A stretch of 62,852 nt of DNA from Rhodobacterales bacterium. Its GTDB lineage: Bacteria > Pseudomonadota > Alphaproteobacteria > Rhodobacterales > Rhodobacteraceae. Under the pieces are notes generated by a model. It saw only the letters and a list, made by a program, of their open reading frames with translations. It was not told the DNA's origin and did no database searches. The stretch is taken from contig JAFLCY010000009.1 of the NCBI GenBank assembly GCA_017303485.1, forward strand, positions 1 to 62,852, in the 5' to 3' direction. Positions within the stretch are counted from its first letter, which is position 1; each line of letters begins with the position of its first letter. Below are positions 8,289 to 17,545 of the stretch, in pieces. The position numbers were made by a program, and so were the translations under genes.

Positions 8289-9170
8289 TCAGCCCTTTAC
8301 GCTTCCGGCCATCAGGCCGCGGACAAAGTAACGTCCGGCTACGATGTAGACGAACAGGGTGGGAAGGGCGGCCAGGATCGCGCCCGCGAAATGGACGTTG
8401 TATTCCTTCACGCCGGTCGAGGACTGGACGAGGTTGTTCAAGGCCACCGTCATCGGCTGCGACGTGCCGCCGAACGAGACGCCGAACAGGAAGTCGTTCC
8501 AGATATTGGTGAATTGCCAGATCACGGAGACCACCGCGATGGGGCCGGAGACGGGCAGAAGGATTCGCCAGAAGATGCGGAAGAACCCGGCCCCGTCGAT
8601 CTGGGCCGCCCGGATCAGCTCGGTCGGAAAGCTGGCGTAGTAGTTGCGGAAGTAGAGCGTGGTGAAGCCGATCCCGTAGACGACATGGACCAGGATCAGG
8701 CCGGGGACGGAGCCTGCAAGGCCAAGCTTGCCCAGGACCACCGCCATCGGGATCAAGACGATCTGGAACGGGATGAAGCAGGAGAACAGCATCAGCCCGA
8801 ACACCCAGGTATCCCCCCGGAACCGCCATTTGGTCAGGACATAGCCGTTCAGCGCGCCGACGATGGTCGAAATCGTCACAGCGGGGACCACCATCAGGAT
8901 CGAGTTCAGGAAATAGGGTTTCAGGCCGGTCGGCTCCACCCCGATCTGGGCGGTCGACCAGGCCGAGCGCCAAGGCTCCAGCGTCCAGGTCGAGGGCAGC
9001 GCCATCATGTTGCCGCCGGTGATCTCGGACAGGGGTTTCACCGAGTTCACGCCCATGACGTAGAGTGGCAGCAAATAGAACAGCGCGAAGAGGATCAGCA
9101 CCAGATAGAGAAAGACCCTTGTGGCGCGGCTGGTGGAGACGGCGGTGTCTTGCGCGGCGACGCTCATCAC
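8289..9170 (-). CDS. Sugar ABC transporter permease, MalG type
   Basis: 293 residues, six predicted membrane segments starting near residue 20 (FLYLVLILFALFYLLPLYVM). The EAA loop reads EL-IRAAQIDGAGFFRIFWRILLPVSGP, the binding-protein-dependent inner-membrane signature. It ends in RGLMAGSVKG, the typical MalG-type C-terminus. Its start overlaps the stop of the partner permease by four bases and the ATPase gene follows after four bases. Confidence 0.94.
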   Translation of the reverse strand: MMSVAAQDTAVSTSRATRVFLYLVLILFALFYLLPLYVMGVNSVKPLSEITGGNMMALPSTWTLEPWRSAWSTAQIGVEPTGLKPYFLNSILMVVPAVTISTIVGALNGYVLTKWRFRGDTWVFGLMLFSCFIPFQIVLIPMAVVLGKLGLAGSVPGLILVHVVYGIGFTTLYFRNYYASFPTELIRAAQIDGAGFFRIFWRILLPVSGPIAVVSVIWQFTNIWNDFLFGVSFGGTSQPMTVALNNLVQSSTGVKEYNVHFAGAILAALPTLFVYIVAGRYFVRGLMAGSVKG

Positions 9171-10057
9171 TTCTTCTCCTTCAGCTCGGCATAAAGGTAG
9201 GGAACCATGATCGCGGCGATGGTCATCAGCATGATCACCGCCGAGGAAGCGCCGATCCCCATCTGGTTGCGGGTGAAGGTGTAGGAATACATGAAGGTCG
9301 CGGGCATCTCGGTCGCCCGGCCCGGCCCGCCGCCGGTCAGCGCGATCACAAGGTCATAGGACTTGATCGCCAAGTGGCTGAGGATGACGAAGGCCGACAG
9401 GAACGCGGGCCGCAGCAGGGGAATGACGATCCGCCGGTAGAGCTGCCAGTTAGACGCCCCGTCGATCTGCGCGGCCTTCAGGATCTCGTTGTCGATCCCT
9501 CGCAGGCCCGCAAGGAACATCGCCATCACGAAGCCGGAGGTTTGCCAGACCGCTGCAATGACGATGGTGTAAAGCGCCATGTCGCCATCCTTGATCCAGG
9601 TGAAGGTAAAGCTCTCCCAGCCCCATTGCTGCATGATCCGCTGCAAGCCGATGCCGGGATCAAGGAACCATTTCCACGCCGTCCCGGTGACGATGAACGA
9701 CAGCGCCATCGGATACAGGTAGATCGGTCGCAGCACCCCCTCGCCCCGGATCTTCTGGTCAAGGAAGATCGCCAGCATCAGCCCGATCACCGTGCAGATC
9801 ACGATGTAAAGCGAGGCGAAGATCGCGATGTTGACGATCGCGGTGTTCCAGGCGGGAAGAGCAAAGAGCTTCTGGTAATTCTCGAAGCCGACCCAGTCGT
9901 ACCTGGGCAGCATCTTCGAGCCGGTGAAGGACAGGACCACGGTGAAGAGGATGAAGCCATAGACGAAAAGCAGCGTCACGGCGAAGGACGGCGCAAGCAC
10001 CAGCTTCGGCAACCAGTCCTGCAGGCGTGTGCGGAAATCGGCCTCGGTGGTGGCCAT
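9167..10057 (-). CDS. Sugar ABC transporter permease, MalF type
   Basis: The start chosen is the ATG at 10,057 (MATTEADFRTRLQDW, 296 residues) because a GGGAGG ribosome site lies six bases upstream. The longer frame to 10,114 reads through the intergenic hairpins. It has a TM-rich N-terminus (LAPSFAVTLLFVYGFILFTVVLSF) and the EAA loop EILKAAQIDGASNWQLYRRIVIPLLRP. It forms the heterodimeric channel with the MalG-type permease. Three stable hairpins separate it from the binding-protein gene upstream, a usual way to keep binding-protein mRNA in excess. Confidence 0.93.
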   Translation of the reverse strand: MATTEADFRTRLQDWLPKLVLAPSFAVTLLFVYGFILFTVVLSFTGSKMLPRYDWVGFENYQKLFALPAWNTAIVNIAIFASLYIVICTVIGLMLAIFLDQKIRGEGVLRPIYLYPMALSFIVTGTAWKWFLDPGIGLQRIMQQWGWESFTFTWIKDGDMALYTIVIAAVWQTSGFVMAMFLAGLRGIDNEILKAAQIDGASNWQLYRRIVIPLLRPAFLSAFVILSHLAIKSYDLVIALTGGGPGRATEMPATFMYSYTFTRNQMGIGASSAVIMLMTIAAIMVPYLYAELKEKK

Positions 10058-10087
10058 GATCATCCTCCCTGCCGCCCGCGTCGGGCA

Positions 10088-10168
10088 GCAAAAGTCTTCG
10101 AAAACTTTTGCCAAATTCCTTCGAAGGAATTTGGTCCCGGACCTGTGGGGGCGGCGCGAACCGCCCCC
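10088..10168 (-). terminator. Three tandem hairpins between binding-protein and permease genes
   Basis: Hairpin one has arms GCAAAAGT and ACTTTTGC (10,088-10,111). Hairpin two is a perfect 24-base palindrome (10,111-10,134, half CCAAATTCCTTC). Hairpin three has eight-base GGGGGCGG/CCGCCCCC arms (10,147-10,168). No U-run follows. The placement directly after the binding-protein stop at 10,177 fits partial termination or 3'-end protection of the binding-protein message. Confidence 0.75.
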
Positions 10169-10176
10169 TCCTAAGG

Positions 10177-11427
10177 TTACTGCGCGGCGGCGACGGCTTC
10201 GGCCAGTGCAGCGGCAGCGGCGGCGCCATCGGCATATTCGCCGTTGAAGGCCGCGGTGATCACGTCATAGGTCGCGTTCTTCACAGCCGCCGGCGCGGCA
10301 TGACCATGCGCCATCGAGCCGTAGAGCGTGCCGTTGGTGTTGGCCTCGGCCAGATCGGCCATGCCCTTCTTGCCGCAGTCGTCGAAGGCTTCGTTCGAGA
10401 CGTCGGTCCGCGCCGGAACCGAGCCCTTGACGACGTTGAAGGCCGACTGGAAGGCCGGGTCCATGATCGCCTTGGCCATGGCGATCTGGGCTTCCTGCTT
10501 GGCGGGATCCTTCTGGCTGAACATCGCGAACTGGTCGGAGTTGAAGGTCACCGACCCTTGCGTGCCCGGGAAGCGGATGCAGACGAAGTCGGTACCCGGG
10601 ACCTTGCCGGCCTTCAGGAACTCGCCCTTGGCCCAGTCGCCCATCATCTGCATCCCTGCCTCGCCATTGATCACCATGGCGGAAGCAAGGTTCCAGTCGC
10701 GGCCCGAGAAGTTGTCGTCGACATAGGTGCGCAGCTTGATCAGCCGGTTGAAGGCTTCGGCCATTTCCGGCCCGCCAAGTGCGGCGGGATCGAGGTCGAT
10801 GAAGGCCTTCTTGTAAAGGTCTCCGCCCATCCCAAGGACGACACCGTCGAAAACGGTAGCTTCCTGCCAGGGCTGGCCGCCGTGGCCAAGCGGGGTGATC
10901 CCGTTTTCCTTCATCTTGTCGAGGACAGCGACAAGCTCGTCCCAGGTGGTCGGTGCCGCAAGCCCAGTGGCGTCGAGCGCGGCCTTGTTGATCCAGACCC
11001 AGTTGGTCGAGTGGACGTTGACCGGAGCCGCGACCCACTTGCCGTCATAGGTCGAGAAAGCCTGCAGCGCGGCGGGAACGACCTTGTCCCAGCCCTCGGC
11101 CTGCGCCGTGGCGGTCAGGTCGGCCAGCGCCCCCTCGGCAGCCCAGTCCTGGATGTCAAAGCCCAGCATCTGCACGGCGGTCGGCGGGTCGCCAGCGGTG
11201 ACACGGGCGCGGAGTGCGGTCATCGCCGCCTCGCCGCCGCCGCCTGCGACGGGCATATCGACCCAGCCGGTGCCGCCCGCAGCCAGATTGTCCTTCAACA
11301 CGTTCAGCGCAGCGGCTTCACCGCCGGAGGTCCACCAGTGCAGAACCTCGACATCCTCGGCCTTCACCAGGCTGGTGCTGGCCAGCAGCAGCGCCGCAGC
11401 CACAAACCCGCGTTTCATGATCGTCAT
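10177..11427 (-). CDS. Sugar ABC transporter substrate-binding protein (extracellular family 1)
   Basis: 416 residues. A Sec signal peptide ([20 protein letters not shown], cleavage after VKA) precedes a family-1 sugar-binding fold with the diagnostic [14 protein letters not shown] opening, GDPPTAVQM, a tryptophan-rich ligand region ([15 protein letters not shown]), and [10 protein letters not shown]. It resembles the glucose/mannose-type binding proteins of Rhizobiales and Rhodobacterales. Start at 11,427 is supported by GGGAGG five bases upstream. It is the first gene of the minus-strand operon and its promoter region is shared with the divergent LacI gene. The actual sugar cannot be deduced. 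Confidence 0.93.
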   Translation of the reverse strand: MTIMKRGFVAAALLLASTSLVKAEDVEVLHWWTSGGEAAALNVLKDNLAAGGTGWVDMPVAGGGGEAAMTALRARVTAGDPPTAVQMLGFDIQDWAAEGALADLTATAQAEGWDKVVPAALQAFSTYDGKWVAAPVNVHSTNWVWINKAALDATGLAAPTTWDELVAVLDKMKENGITPLGHGGQPWQEATVFDGVVLGMGGDLYKKAFIDLDPAALGGPEMAEAFNRLIKLRTYVDDNFSGRDWNLASAMVINGEAGMQMMGDWAKGEFLKAGKVPGTDFVCIRFPGTQGSVTFNSDQFAMFSQKDPAKQEAQIAMAKAIMDPAFQSAFNVVKGSVPARTDVSNEAFDDCGKKGMADLAEANTNGTLYGSMAHGHAAPAAVKNATYDVITAAFNGEYADGAAAAAALAEAVAAAQ

Positions 11428-11644
11428 GTCTTCCTCCCGTTGATTGGTCCCATTGGGACAGTGAATTTAAAACGTTGCAACACATCCTCCGTCAACAGAT
11501 TTCTCGTCAAACCTCGGATTTCTGTTGAAAGTTGAGCGTTGGCGGGGCAGCCTCAGGCCGACAGCGGTGTGCGGTACTGGAGGATTTGCATCGTTGCATT
11601 GTGTATCGAATCGATTCTGACACGAGGGGGGCAGCGGCCAGATC
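11428..11644. promoter_or_regulatory. Divergent promoter/operator region between sugar operon and lacI
   Basis: 217 bases without a gene. Three palindromes are visible. GTCCC-ATT-GGGAC (11,447-11,459) is in the leader of the binding-protein gene. GTTGCAAC (11,474-11,481) overlaps AACGTT. GAATCGATTC (11,608-11,617) has the central CpG usual in LacI-family operators and sits just before the lacI leader. The last is the best operator candidate, placed so that the divergent LacI could regulate itself and the transport operon. Confidence 0.5.
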
Positions 11645-12676
11645 TTGGAGGACACGGGCACCAGACCCAGGACGCGCCAGCGGGCGACCCTGCGCACGGT
11701 GGCAGAGGCGACTGGGCTTGCGATCACCACCGTGTCCCGCGCCCTGGCCAATGATCCGCGCATCGCGGCCCAGACGCGCGCGCTGGTGGCCGACGCCGCG
11801 CGATCCCAGGGCTATGTCCCCGACCGCGCCGCCCAGCGCCTGCGCACCGGGCGCACCAAGGTGGTGCAGCTTCTCCTGAGCCTCGATCACGAATACCTGG
11901 GCTTCACCCATGATCTTCTGGGCGGGCTGACCGACGCCTTGCAGGGCACCGGCTATTCGGTGACGCTTTTCCCCGACGTGATGCATGCCGACCGGATGAC
12001 TGCCCTGCGCCAGATCGTCGAGAACCGGCTGGGCGACGGAATCGTCCTGAACCGGACCGAGCCCTTCGATCCCCGCGTCCGCTACCTGACCGAACAGGGG
12101 TTCCCCTTCGTCAGCCACGGCCGCACCGAGTTCAGCACGGCCCACCCTTGGGTCGACTATGACAACGAGGACTTCGCCCGCGCCGCAGTGGCCCGGCTGG
12201 CCGAAAAGGGTCGCAGCCGGATTTTGATGATCCTGCCTGAAGCACGCTACACCTTCGCCCAGCATCTGCGCTATGGCCTTGTGTCCGCATGCCGCGACCG
12301 GGGCCTGCGCTGGGAGACGCCCGATGCGGTCAGCCTTTCCACCCCGGCGACCGAGATCGCGGCCTTCCTGCGCAAGCGGCTGGCCGAAGCGGACGCGCCG
12401 GATGGCGTGATCTGCGTCGGCGAGGTCGCGGCGATTGCCTGTCTCTCGGCAGTGGCCGACCTGCGCCTGGAACCGGGACGGCATCTCGACATCGTGGCCA
12501 AACGTGCATCGGCGATCTTCGACCTGCTGCGGCCGGTCGTGGACACCGTCTTCGAGGATCTCTGGGAGGCCGGTCGCGCCATGGGCCGCACGCTGTTGCG
12601 GTCGATGCAGGGCGAGGCGGCCGATGCCCTGCATGTCCTGCACAGGCCGAAGATCGAGTTCGACACTCATCCCTGA
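11645..12676 (+). CDS. LacI-family transcriptional regulator (TTG start)
   Basis: 343 residues. The only usable in-frame start after the stop at 11,618 is TTG at 11,645, preceded by a purine-rich GAGGGGGG site about ten bases upstream. The helix-turn-helix reads TLRTVAEATGLAITTVSRALANDPRI and is followed by the ligand-binding domain (HDLLGGLTDALQGTGYSVTLFPD, DGIVLNRTEP). It is divergent from the sugar transport operon and so the likely regulator of it, in addition to the LacI inside that operon. Its stop overlaps the convergent aldehyde dehydrogenase by ten bases. The PYD-like operator GAATCGATTC lies 28 bases upstream. Confidence 0.93.
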   Translation: MEDTGTRPRTRQRATLRTVAEATGLAITTVSRALANDPRIAAQTRALVADAARSQGYVPDRAAQRLRTGRTKVVQLLLSLDHEYLGFTHDLLGGLTDALQGTGYSVTLFPDVMHADRMTALRQIVENRLGDGIVLNRTEPFDPRVRYLTEQGFPFVSHGRTEFSTAHPWVDYDNEDFARAAVARLAEKGRSRILMILPEARYTFAQHLRYGLVSACRDRGLRWETPDAVSLSTPATEIAAFLRKRLAEADAPDGVICVGEVAAIACLSAVADLRLEPGRHLDIVAKRASAIFDLLRPVVDTVFEDLWEAGRAMGRTLLRSMQGEAADALHVLHRPKIEFDTHP

Positions 12677-14196
12677 CCCCTGACCCAAGGTGCCCGGCTG
12701 CGGCCGATCCGCATGACCAGCGACTTGATCTCCATGAACTCGTCCAGCCCGTAAGAGCCGATCTCGCGTCCCAGACCCGATTGCTTGACGCCGCCGAAGG
12801 TCACCTCCGGGAAGCCGTCCATCCAGGTATTGGTCCAGACCGTCCCCGCCTGGGTACCGCGCGCGAAGGCGAGGCAGGTGTGGACATTCTCGCTCCAGAC
12901 GCCCGCGGACAGGCCGTAGTCGGCATCGTTCACCAGGCGCAGCGCTTCATCCAACGTGCGGAAGGTGAGGACGGTCAGCACCGGGCCGAACACTTCTTCC
13001 CGCGCGATGGCCATGTCGGGGGTGACGCCGGTCACGACCGTGGGCTGATAGAACTGGGGCGCTAGACCGGGGATCTGCAGCGGCCCGCCCCCAAGGGCGA
13101 CTGTGGCTCCGGATTTGCGGGCCGCCGTCACATAACCGTCGATCTTCGCGCCATGTTCCGGGCTGACGATGGCACCGACCTGCGTCGCCGGATCGAGCGG
13201 ATCGCCAAAGGCCACTTGCCGCGACAGATCCACCACCCGTGCGGTGAAGGCTTCCGCGATGTCCTGATGGACGATGATCCTGCTACCCGAATTGCAGCAC
13301 TGGCCCACGTTGAAATAGATCCCGAAGACCACGGCATCCACGGCTGACTCAAGGTCGGCGTCGGGGAAGATCACCTGCGGATTCTTGCCGCCAAGTTCGA
13401 GGGCGACCTTCTTCAGGGTTCCTGAAGCCGCAGCCGCGATGCCCTTGCCGACAGCGGTAGAGCCGGTGAAGGTGATCATGTCGACGCGGGGGTCCGACGC
13501 CAGCGTTGCCCCGACCGGCTGGCCCAGCCCAAGGACGATGTTGACGACACCCGCGGGAAGGCCCGCTTCGGCCAGAAGTTCGGCCAGCATCACCGTGGTC
13601 GAGGGCGTGAGTTCCGAGGGTTTCACCACGCAGGTGCAACCGGCGGCGAGCGCGAAGGGCAGCTTCTGGGACAGGATCCAGAACGGGAAATTCCAGGGCG
13701 TGATGATCGAAACGACGCCGATCGGCTCCTTCAGCACCACGGCCAGCATGTCGGCGCCAAGGCTGTTGTGGCTGTCGCCGTGCAGGGTCCGGGCCAGCGA
13801 GGCGGCATAGCGCCAGAGGTCGGCAGCCCCCGAAACCTCGCCCCGTGCCTGGGTGATCGGCTTGCCGGATTCCAGCGTCTCGATCAGAGCCATGCGGTCG
13901 ACGTTGGCCTCGATCAGATCAGCGACCTTGAGGAGGACTGTGGCACGGGCCTTGCCGGAAAGCTGGCTCCAGCGCCCGTCGTCAAAGGCCGTGCGGGCGG
14001 CGGCGATGGCGGCTTCGGCGTCTGCCGCCGTGCCGCGCGCCGAACGGCTGACCACCACGCCATGCGAAGGCGACTGACGCTCGGTCCAGCCATCCCCGTC
14101 GCGGGACGGGACGACAGCACCGCCGATCCAGTGCCGGTTGATCCGCACTTCGGGAAGCACTGCGTTGCTAGCGGGGATCAGGGTCAGGTCAAGCAT
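12667..14196 (-). CDS. NAD(P)-dependent aldehyde dehydrogenase
   Basis: 509 residues with the full ALDH superfamily signature: GVVSIITPWNFPFWI, VVKPSELTPSTTVML, FTGSTAVGKGIAAAA, the glutamate motif ELGGKNPQVIFPDAD, the catalytic cysteine in NVGQCCNSGSR (around residue 300), and EEVFGPVLTVLTF. It is closest in style to betaine/gamma-aminobutyraldehyde or phenylacetaldehyde dehydrogenases. It is the last gene of the four-gene minus-strand operon begun by the Gfo/Idh/MocA dehydrogenase, one base after the enoyl-CoA hydratase. The aldehyde substrate is unknown. Confidence 0.93.
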   Translation of the reverse strand: MLDLTLIPASNAVLPEVRINRHWIGGAVVPSRDGDGWTERQSPSHGVVVSRSARGTAADAEAAIAAARTAFDDGRWSQLSGKARATVLLKVADLIEANVDRMALIETLESGKPITQARGEVSGAADLWRYAASLARTLHGDSHNSLGADMLAVVLKEPIGVVSIITPWNFPFWILSQKLPFALAAGCTCVVKPSELTPSTTVMLAELLAEAGLPAGVVNIVLGLGQPVGATLASDPRVDMITFTGSTAVGKGIAAAASGTLKKVALELGGKNPQVIFPDADLESAVDAVVFGIYFNVGQCCNSGSRIIVHQDIAEAFTARVVDLSRQVAFGDPLDPATQVGAIVSPEHGAKIDGYVTAARKSGATVALGGGPLQIPGLAPQFYQPTVVTGVTPDMAIAREEVFGPVLTVLTFRTLDEALRLVNDADYGLSAGVWSENVHTCLAFARGTQAGTVWTNTWMDGFPEVTFGGVKQSGLGREIGSYGLDEFMEIKSLVMRIGRSRAPWVRGQG

Positions 14197-14197
14197 G

Positions 14198-14965
14198 TCA
14201 GGTCCCCGGAAACTCGGCTTTGCGTTTCGCCTGGAAGGCGGCGACGCCCTCTTGCCGGTCGGCGCTGGCGGATATGGCGGCAGAGCCCAGCGCCTCGATC
14301 AGGGCGGCGCTGTCCTCGCCCCGGCCTGCATGGAGCATCGCCTTGGTGATTTCGGTCGCGCGGGGCGAGAGGGTGGCGGCCTTTTCGGCAATTTCCTCAG
14401 CGGCGGTATGGACGTCCTCGGCGATCTCGGCCACGAACCCACAGGACAGAAGCCGCTCGGCCCCGATCCGGCGGCCAAAGAGCGCCATTTCCTTGACCAT
14501 CCCCTCCGGGATCAGCCGCGCCAGCCGCTGCGAGCCGGACCAGCCGGGCACGATGCCGACCCCGGCCTCCGGTAGCGCGATGGTGGCTTTCGGTGTGATG
14601 ACCCGGATGTCGCAGGCGGCAGCCAGTTCCAGCCCGCCGCCGAAGGCATGGCCGTTCAGCGCGGCGATCGTCGGTTTTGCCAACCGCGCGAGGCGGTCGA
14701 AGATGCGATGCCCGCCGCGCACCCAGTTGCGGGCGAATTCGGCCGGGGAAAGCCCGCCCCAGGCGTTGATGTCGGCACCCGAGCAGAAGGCCCTTTCCCC
14801 TTCGCCGGTCAGTACCACTGCGCGGATTTCGGGGCGGCCCTCGATCACCTCAAGGTGGCTCGCAAGCTGACCCAGCATCTCGACCGTAAAGCAATTGAGC
14901 TTGGCCGGGTTGTCGAGCCTGAGTTCGGCCATCATCCCCGCGATATGCAGGCGCACCCCGGTCAT
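14198..14965 (-). CDS. Enoyl-CoA hydratase/isomerase family protein
   Basis: 255 residues from the ATG at 14,965, which overlaps the CoA-transferase stop (ATGA). The crotonase fold is clear: FCSGADINAWGG, the oxyanion-hole segment ALNGHAFGGGLELAAACDIRV, and PEAGVGIVPGWSGSQRLARLIP, with the glutamate of PEAG as one of the usual catalytic acids. It would hydrate, isomerise or hydrolyse an acyl-CoA made by the adjoining CoA-transferase. The longer open frame to 15,346 is antisense shadow of the CoA-transferase and was not used. Confidence 0.92.
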   Translation of the reverse strand: MTGVRLHIAGMMAELRLDNPAKLNCFTVEMLGQLASHLEVIEGRPEIRAVVLTGEGERAFCSGADINAWGGLSPAEFARNWVRGGHRIFDRLARLAKPTIAALNGHAFGGGLELAAACDIRVITPKATIALPEAGVGIVPGWSGSQRLARLIPEGMVKEMALFGRRIGAERLLSCGFVAEIAEDVHTAAEEIAEKAATLSPRATEITKAMLHAGRGEDSAALIEALGSAAISASADRQEGVAAFQAKRKAEFPGT

Positions 14966-16533
14966 GGCTGCCATCCCATCGGGCTGACCACCGGCATGAG
15001 CACCCGCCAGAAGCCCGGCACGTAGGCCTCGGGCGCGCGGGCCTCGAGGGCCGCGACGATGTCGCGCGCAGGGTCGATGCCGGGCATGATCTCGGTCGCT
15101 ACCAGGCCGCGGTCGGTCAGCCGGATCACGCAGCGTTCGGTGACATAGAGCACCTCTTGCCCCTGCGCCCGCGCCCGCGCGCCGGAAAAGGTGACGTGTT
15201 CCACCTTCTCCACCATCTTGCAGAACTTGCCGGGGGTCGCGACCTTCAGGCCCTTGTCGGTCAATTCCACCCCTGCCCCGGCCTCGAACCAGCCGGAGAA
15301 GACGATCTTGCGGGCATGGGCGGTGATGTCGACAAAGCCGCCGCAACCGGCAGTCAGGTAGGGCTTCTTGCCCAGTTTCGAGACGTTGACATTGCCCTCC
15401 ACGTCGATCTCCAGAAACGACAGGAAGGACATGTCGAAGCCCGCGCCCTGGAAGTAAATGAACTGCTGCGGCGAGGGGACATAGGCGTCGGCGTTCGAGG
15501 CACAGCCGAAGGCGAAGCCGGTCAGGGGCATGCCGCCCACGGCGCCCTGCTCGATGGCCCAGGTGACCGCCTCGGGGTGGCCCTCTTCCAGCAGGACGCG
15601 GGGCACCATCGCGCTGATACCAAAGCCGAGATTGGCCGTCATGCCGCCCTTCAGCTCCAGCGCGGCGCGGCGGGCGATCACCTTCTCCACCCCATGTTCG
15701 GCCAGATGGAAACTGGACCAGGGCCGCATGATCTGGCCGGAAATCGCGGGATCATACGGCGTTTCGGTGGTCTGGCGCTGGTCTGGATCAAGGACGATCA
15801 GGTCGACCAGATGGCCCGGCACACGAACGTCATGCGGGCGCAAGCTGCCCTTGGCGGTGACGCGGGACACCTGCGCGATCACGAGGCCCCGGTTGTTGCG
15901 GGTGGCAATCGCCTGCTCCAACCCGCCGAGATAGGCGCCCTCATGCTCATAGGTCAGGTTGCCCCATTCATCCGCGGTGGTGGCGCGCAGGATGCAGACA
16001 TCGGGGGCGATGTTTGGGAAATGCAGCCAGGTCTCGCCGCCGAACTCGACACGGTTCACGATCGGCGCGGCAGCTCCGCGCGCGTTCATCGCGCAGCCCT
16101 CGCGCGCCGGGTCGGCGAACGTGTCCATCCCGACCTTCGTCAACACGCCCGGACGCCGTGCCGCAGCCTCGCGGTGCATGTCGAACATGATGCCGGAGGG
16201 CACGTTATAGGCCGCCACCCGGTCCTCGACGATCATCTTCCAGATCTCAGGCATCGGCAGGTTGGACGATCCCGACGGATAGGAGCCCGCCAACACGCGC
16301 GCCAGAAGCCCGTCCTGCGCGATCCAGTCCATGCCCTTGACGCCGTACATGTCGCCCGCGGCGATGGGGTGAAGGGTGGTGATAGCCTTCGGGTGGCCTT
16401 CGCTGCGGAAGCGCTCACCCAAGGCTTTCAGAACAAGGTCTGGGCAACCGAGTGCCGAGGAGGAAGAGACGGTGACGACAGCGCCATCGGCGATGCGGGC
16501 GACTGCTCCGGCGGGCGAGATGAGCTTGCTCAT
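14962..16533 (-). CDS. Family I acyl-CoA:carboxylate CoA-transferase
   Basis: 523 residues, alpha and beta CoA-transferase domains fused in one chain as in propionate/acetoacetate CoA-transferases. The N-terminal half has the IADGAVVTVSSSSALGCPDLVL fold opening. The C-terminal half has NLGFGISAMVPRVL and the catalytic-glutamate region WAIEQGAVGGMPLTG, with E of EQG as the expected thioester-forming residue. GCGGFVDITAHARKIVFSGWF is typical. It activates a carboxylic acid to the CoA ester for the downstream hydratase. It overlaps the genes on both sides by four bases. Confidence 0.92.
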   Translation of the reverse strand: MSKLISPAGAVARIADGAVVTVSSSSALGCPDLVLKALGERFRSEGHPKAITTLHPIAAGDMYGVKGMDWIAQDGLLARVLAGSYPSGSSNLPMPEIWKMIVEDRVAAYNVPSGIMFDMHREAAARRPGVLTKVGMDTFADPAREGCAMNARGAAAPIVNRVEFGGETWLHFPNIAPDVCILRATTADEWGNLTYEHEGAYLGGLEQAIATRNNRGLVIAQVSRVTAKGSLRPHDVRVPGHLVDLIVLDPDQRQTTETPYDPAISGQIMRPWSSFHLAEHGVEKVIARRAALELKGGMTANLGFGISAMVPRVLLEEGHPEAVTWAIEQGAVGGMPLTGFAFGCASNADAYVPSPQQFIYFQGAGFDMSFLSFLEIDVEGNVNVSKLGKKPYLTAGCGGFVDITAHARKIVFSGWFEAGAGVELTDKGLKVATPGKFCKMVEKVEHVTFSGARARAQGQEVLYVTERCVIRLTDRGLVATEIMPGIDPARDIVAALEARAPEAYVPGFWRVLMPVVSPMGWQP

Positions 16534-17531
16534 GCCGCACCCCCATAGGCGACGGCCTGGCGCACCCCGGTCCGCGCAGCCTCGCGCACTGCGAACGCGA
16601 CCGCCAGCGAGGCGACGCCGTCTCGGCCACTTGCGGCGGGCTGACCCTTCCCCGCCACGGCGGCAAGAAAATCGCTGACGCCCTGGACATAAAGATTGTG
16701 CGCGGGAAATGGCACTGACTCGCGGCCCTTGGCAGTGACAAGTTCGATTTCGCCCAGTGGTTGCTGCGTCATCACGCCGCGCGCGAAGATCGAGCCTTCG
16801 CTGCCATGGACCTCCAGCCCTGAACCGGCGAAGGGATGGGTAAAGCTCTCATGCGCCATGACCATCGCGCCGGACGGCATGGTCCAGACCGACATGACCG
16901 AATCCTCGACCCCCTGCCCCAGACCCGAAGCCGTCATCTGCGCCACGACCGTCTCCGGATCCTCGCCCAGAAGGAAGCGCGCGACATCGGCATCGTGGAC
17001 GGTGATATCGGGAATGACCCCGCCACCCGCCGAGGCGTCATTGATCCGCCAGCCTTGCAGGTTGGCGGGCAGGTGGACGGCGTGGAACAGCCGCAGCGAC
17101 AGGACGCGCCCGATCCGGCCCGAAGCGATCAGGTCTCGGATTGTGCGATGACTGCCCGAACAGCGCAGGTGATGGTTGGTTGCTAAGACAAGGCCCGCTG
17201 CCTTGGCCATCCCGACCATCTCGGCGGCGTCCGCTACCGTCATGGCCAGCGGTTTTTCGCACAAGACGTGCTTCCCGGCCGCGATCGCCGCCAGCGCCTG
17301 CGCATGGTGCTTTTCGTTGGTCGACGAGATGTAGACAGCCTGAATGGCCGGGTCGTCAAGGATGACGGACAGTTCAGAGCCATGCGCCGCAATGCCATGC
17401 TTGGCAGCATAATCCGCCGCCCGCGCCGCAGTGGTGCTGACCACGGCAGCGACCTCGCCCCCGGTCGCGCGGATGGCACCGATCATGTGCTGCTCGGCAA
17501 TCGTGCTTGCCCCGATCAGTCCCCAGCGCAT
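16530..17531 (-). CDS. Gfo/Idh/MocA-family NAD(P)-dependent oxidoreductase
   Basis: 333 residues from the ATG at 17,531, with GAGGAAATC just upstream. The longer frame to 17,591 reads through the operator. The nucleotide fold reads RWGLIGASTIAEQHMIGAI and the catalytic EKP motif is in HVLCEKPLAMTVADAAEM. The C-terminal domain carries VIPDITVHDADVARFLLGEDP, including the HD pair common in sugar dehydrogenases. It likely oxidises a cyclic polyol or sugar and is the first gene of the operon continuing into CoA-transferase, hydratase and aldehyde dehydrogenase, an unusual link between sugar oxidation and CoA chemistry. Confidence 0.93.
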   Translation of the reverse strand: MRWGLIGASTIAEQHMIGAIRATGGEVAAVVSTTAARAADYAAKHGIAAHGSELSVILDDPAIQAVYISSTNEKHHAQALAAIAAGKHVLCEKPLAMTVADAAEMVGMAKAAGLVLATNHHLRCSGSHRTIRDLIASGRIGRVLSLRLFHAVHLPANLQGWRINDASAGGGVIPDITVHDADVARFLLGEDPETVVAQMTASGLGQGVEDSVMSVWTMPSGAMVMAHESFTHPFAGSGLEVHGSEGSIFARGVMTQQPLGEIELVTAKGRESVPFPAHNLYVQGVSDFLAAVAGKGQPAASGRDGVASLAVAFAVREAARTGVRQAVAYGGAA

Positions 17532-17545
17532 GATTTCCTCAGATT

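Noticed and set aside
14198..15346. 382-residue version of the enoyl-CoA hydratase
   Set aside because: The extension lies in the CoA-transferase gene in another phase and is Arg/Gly-rich; the crotonase fold starts at 14,965.
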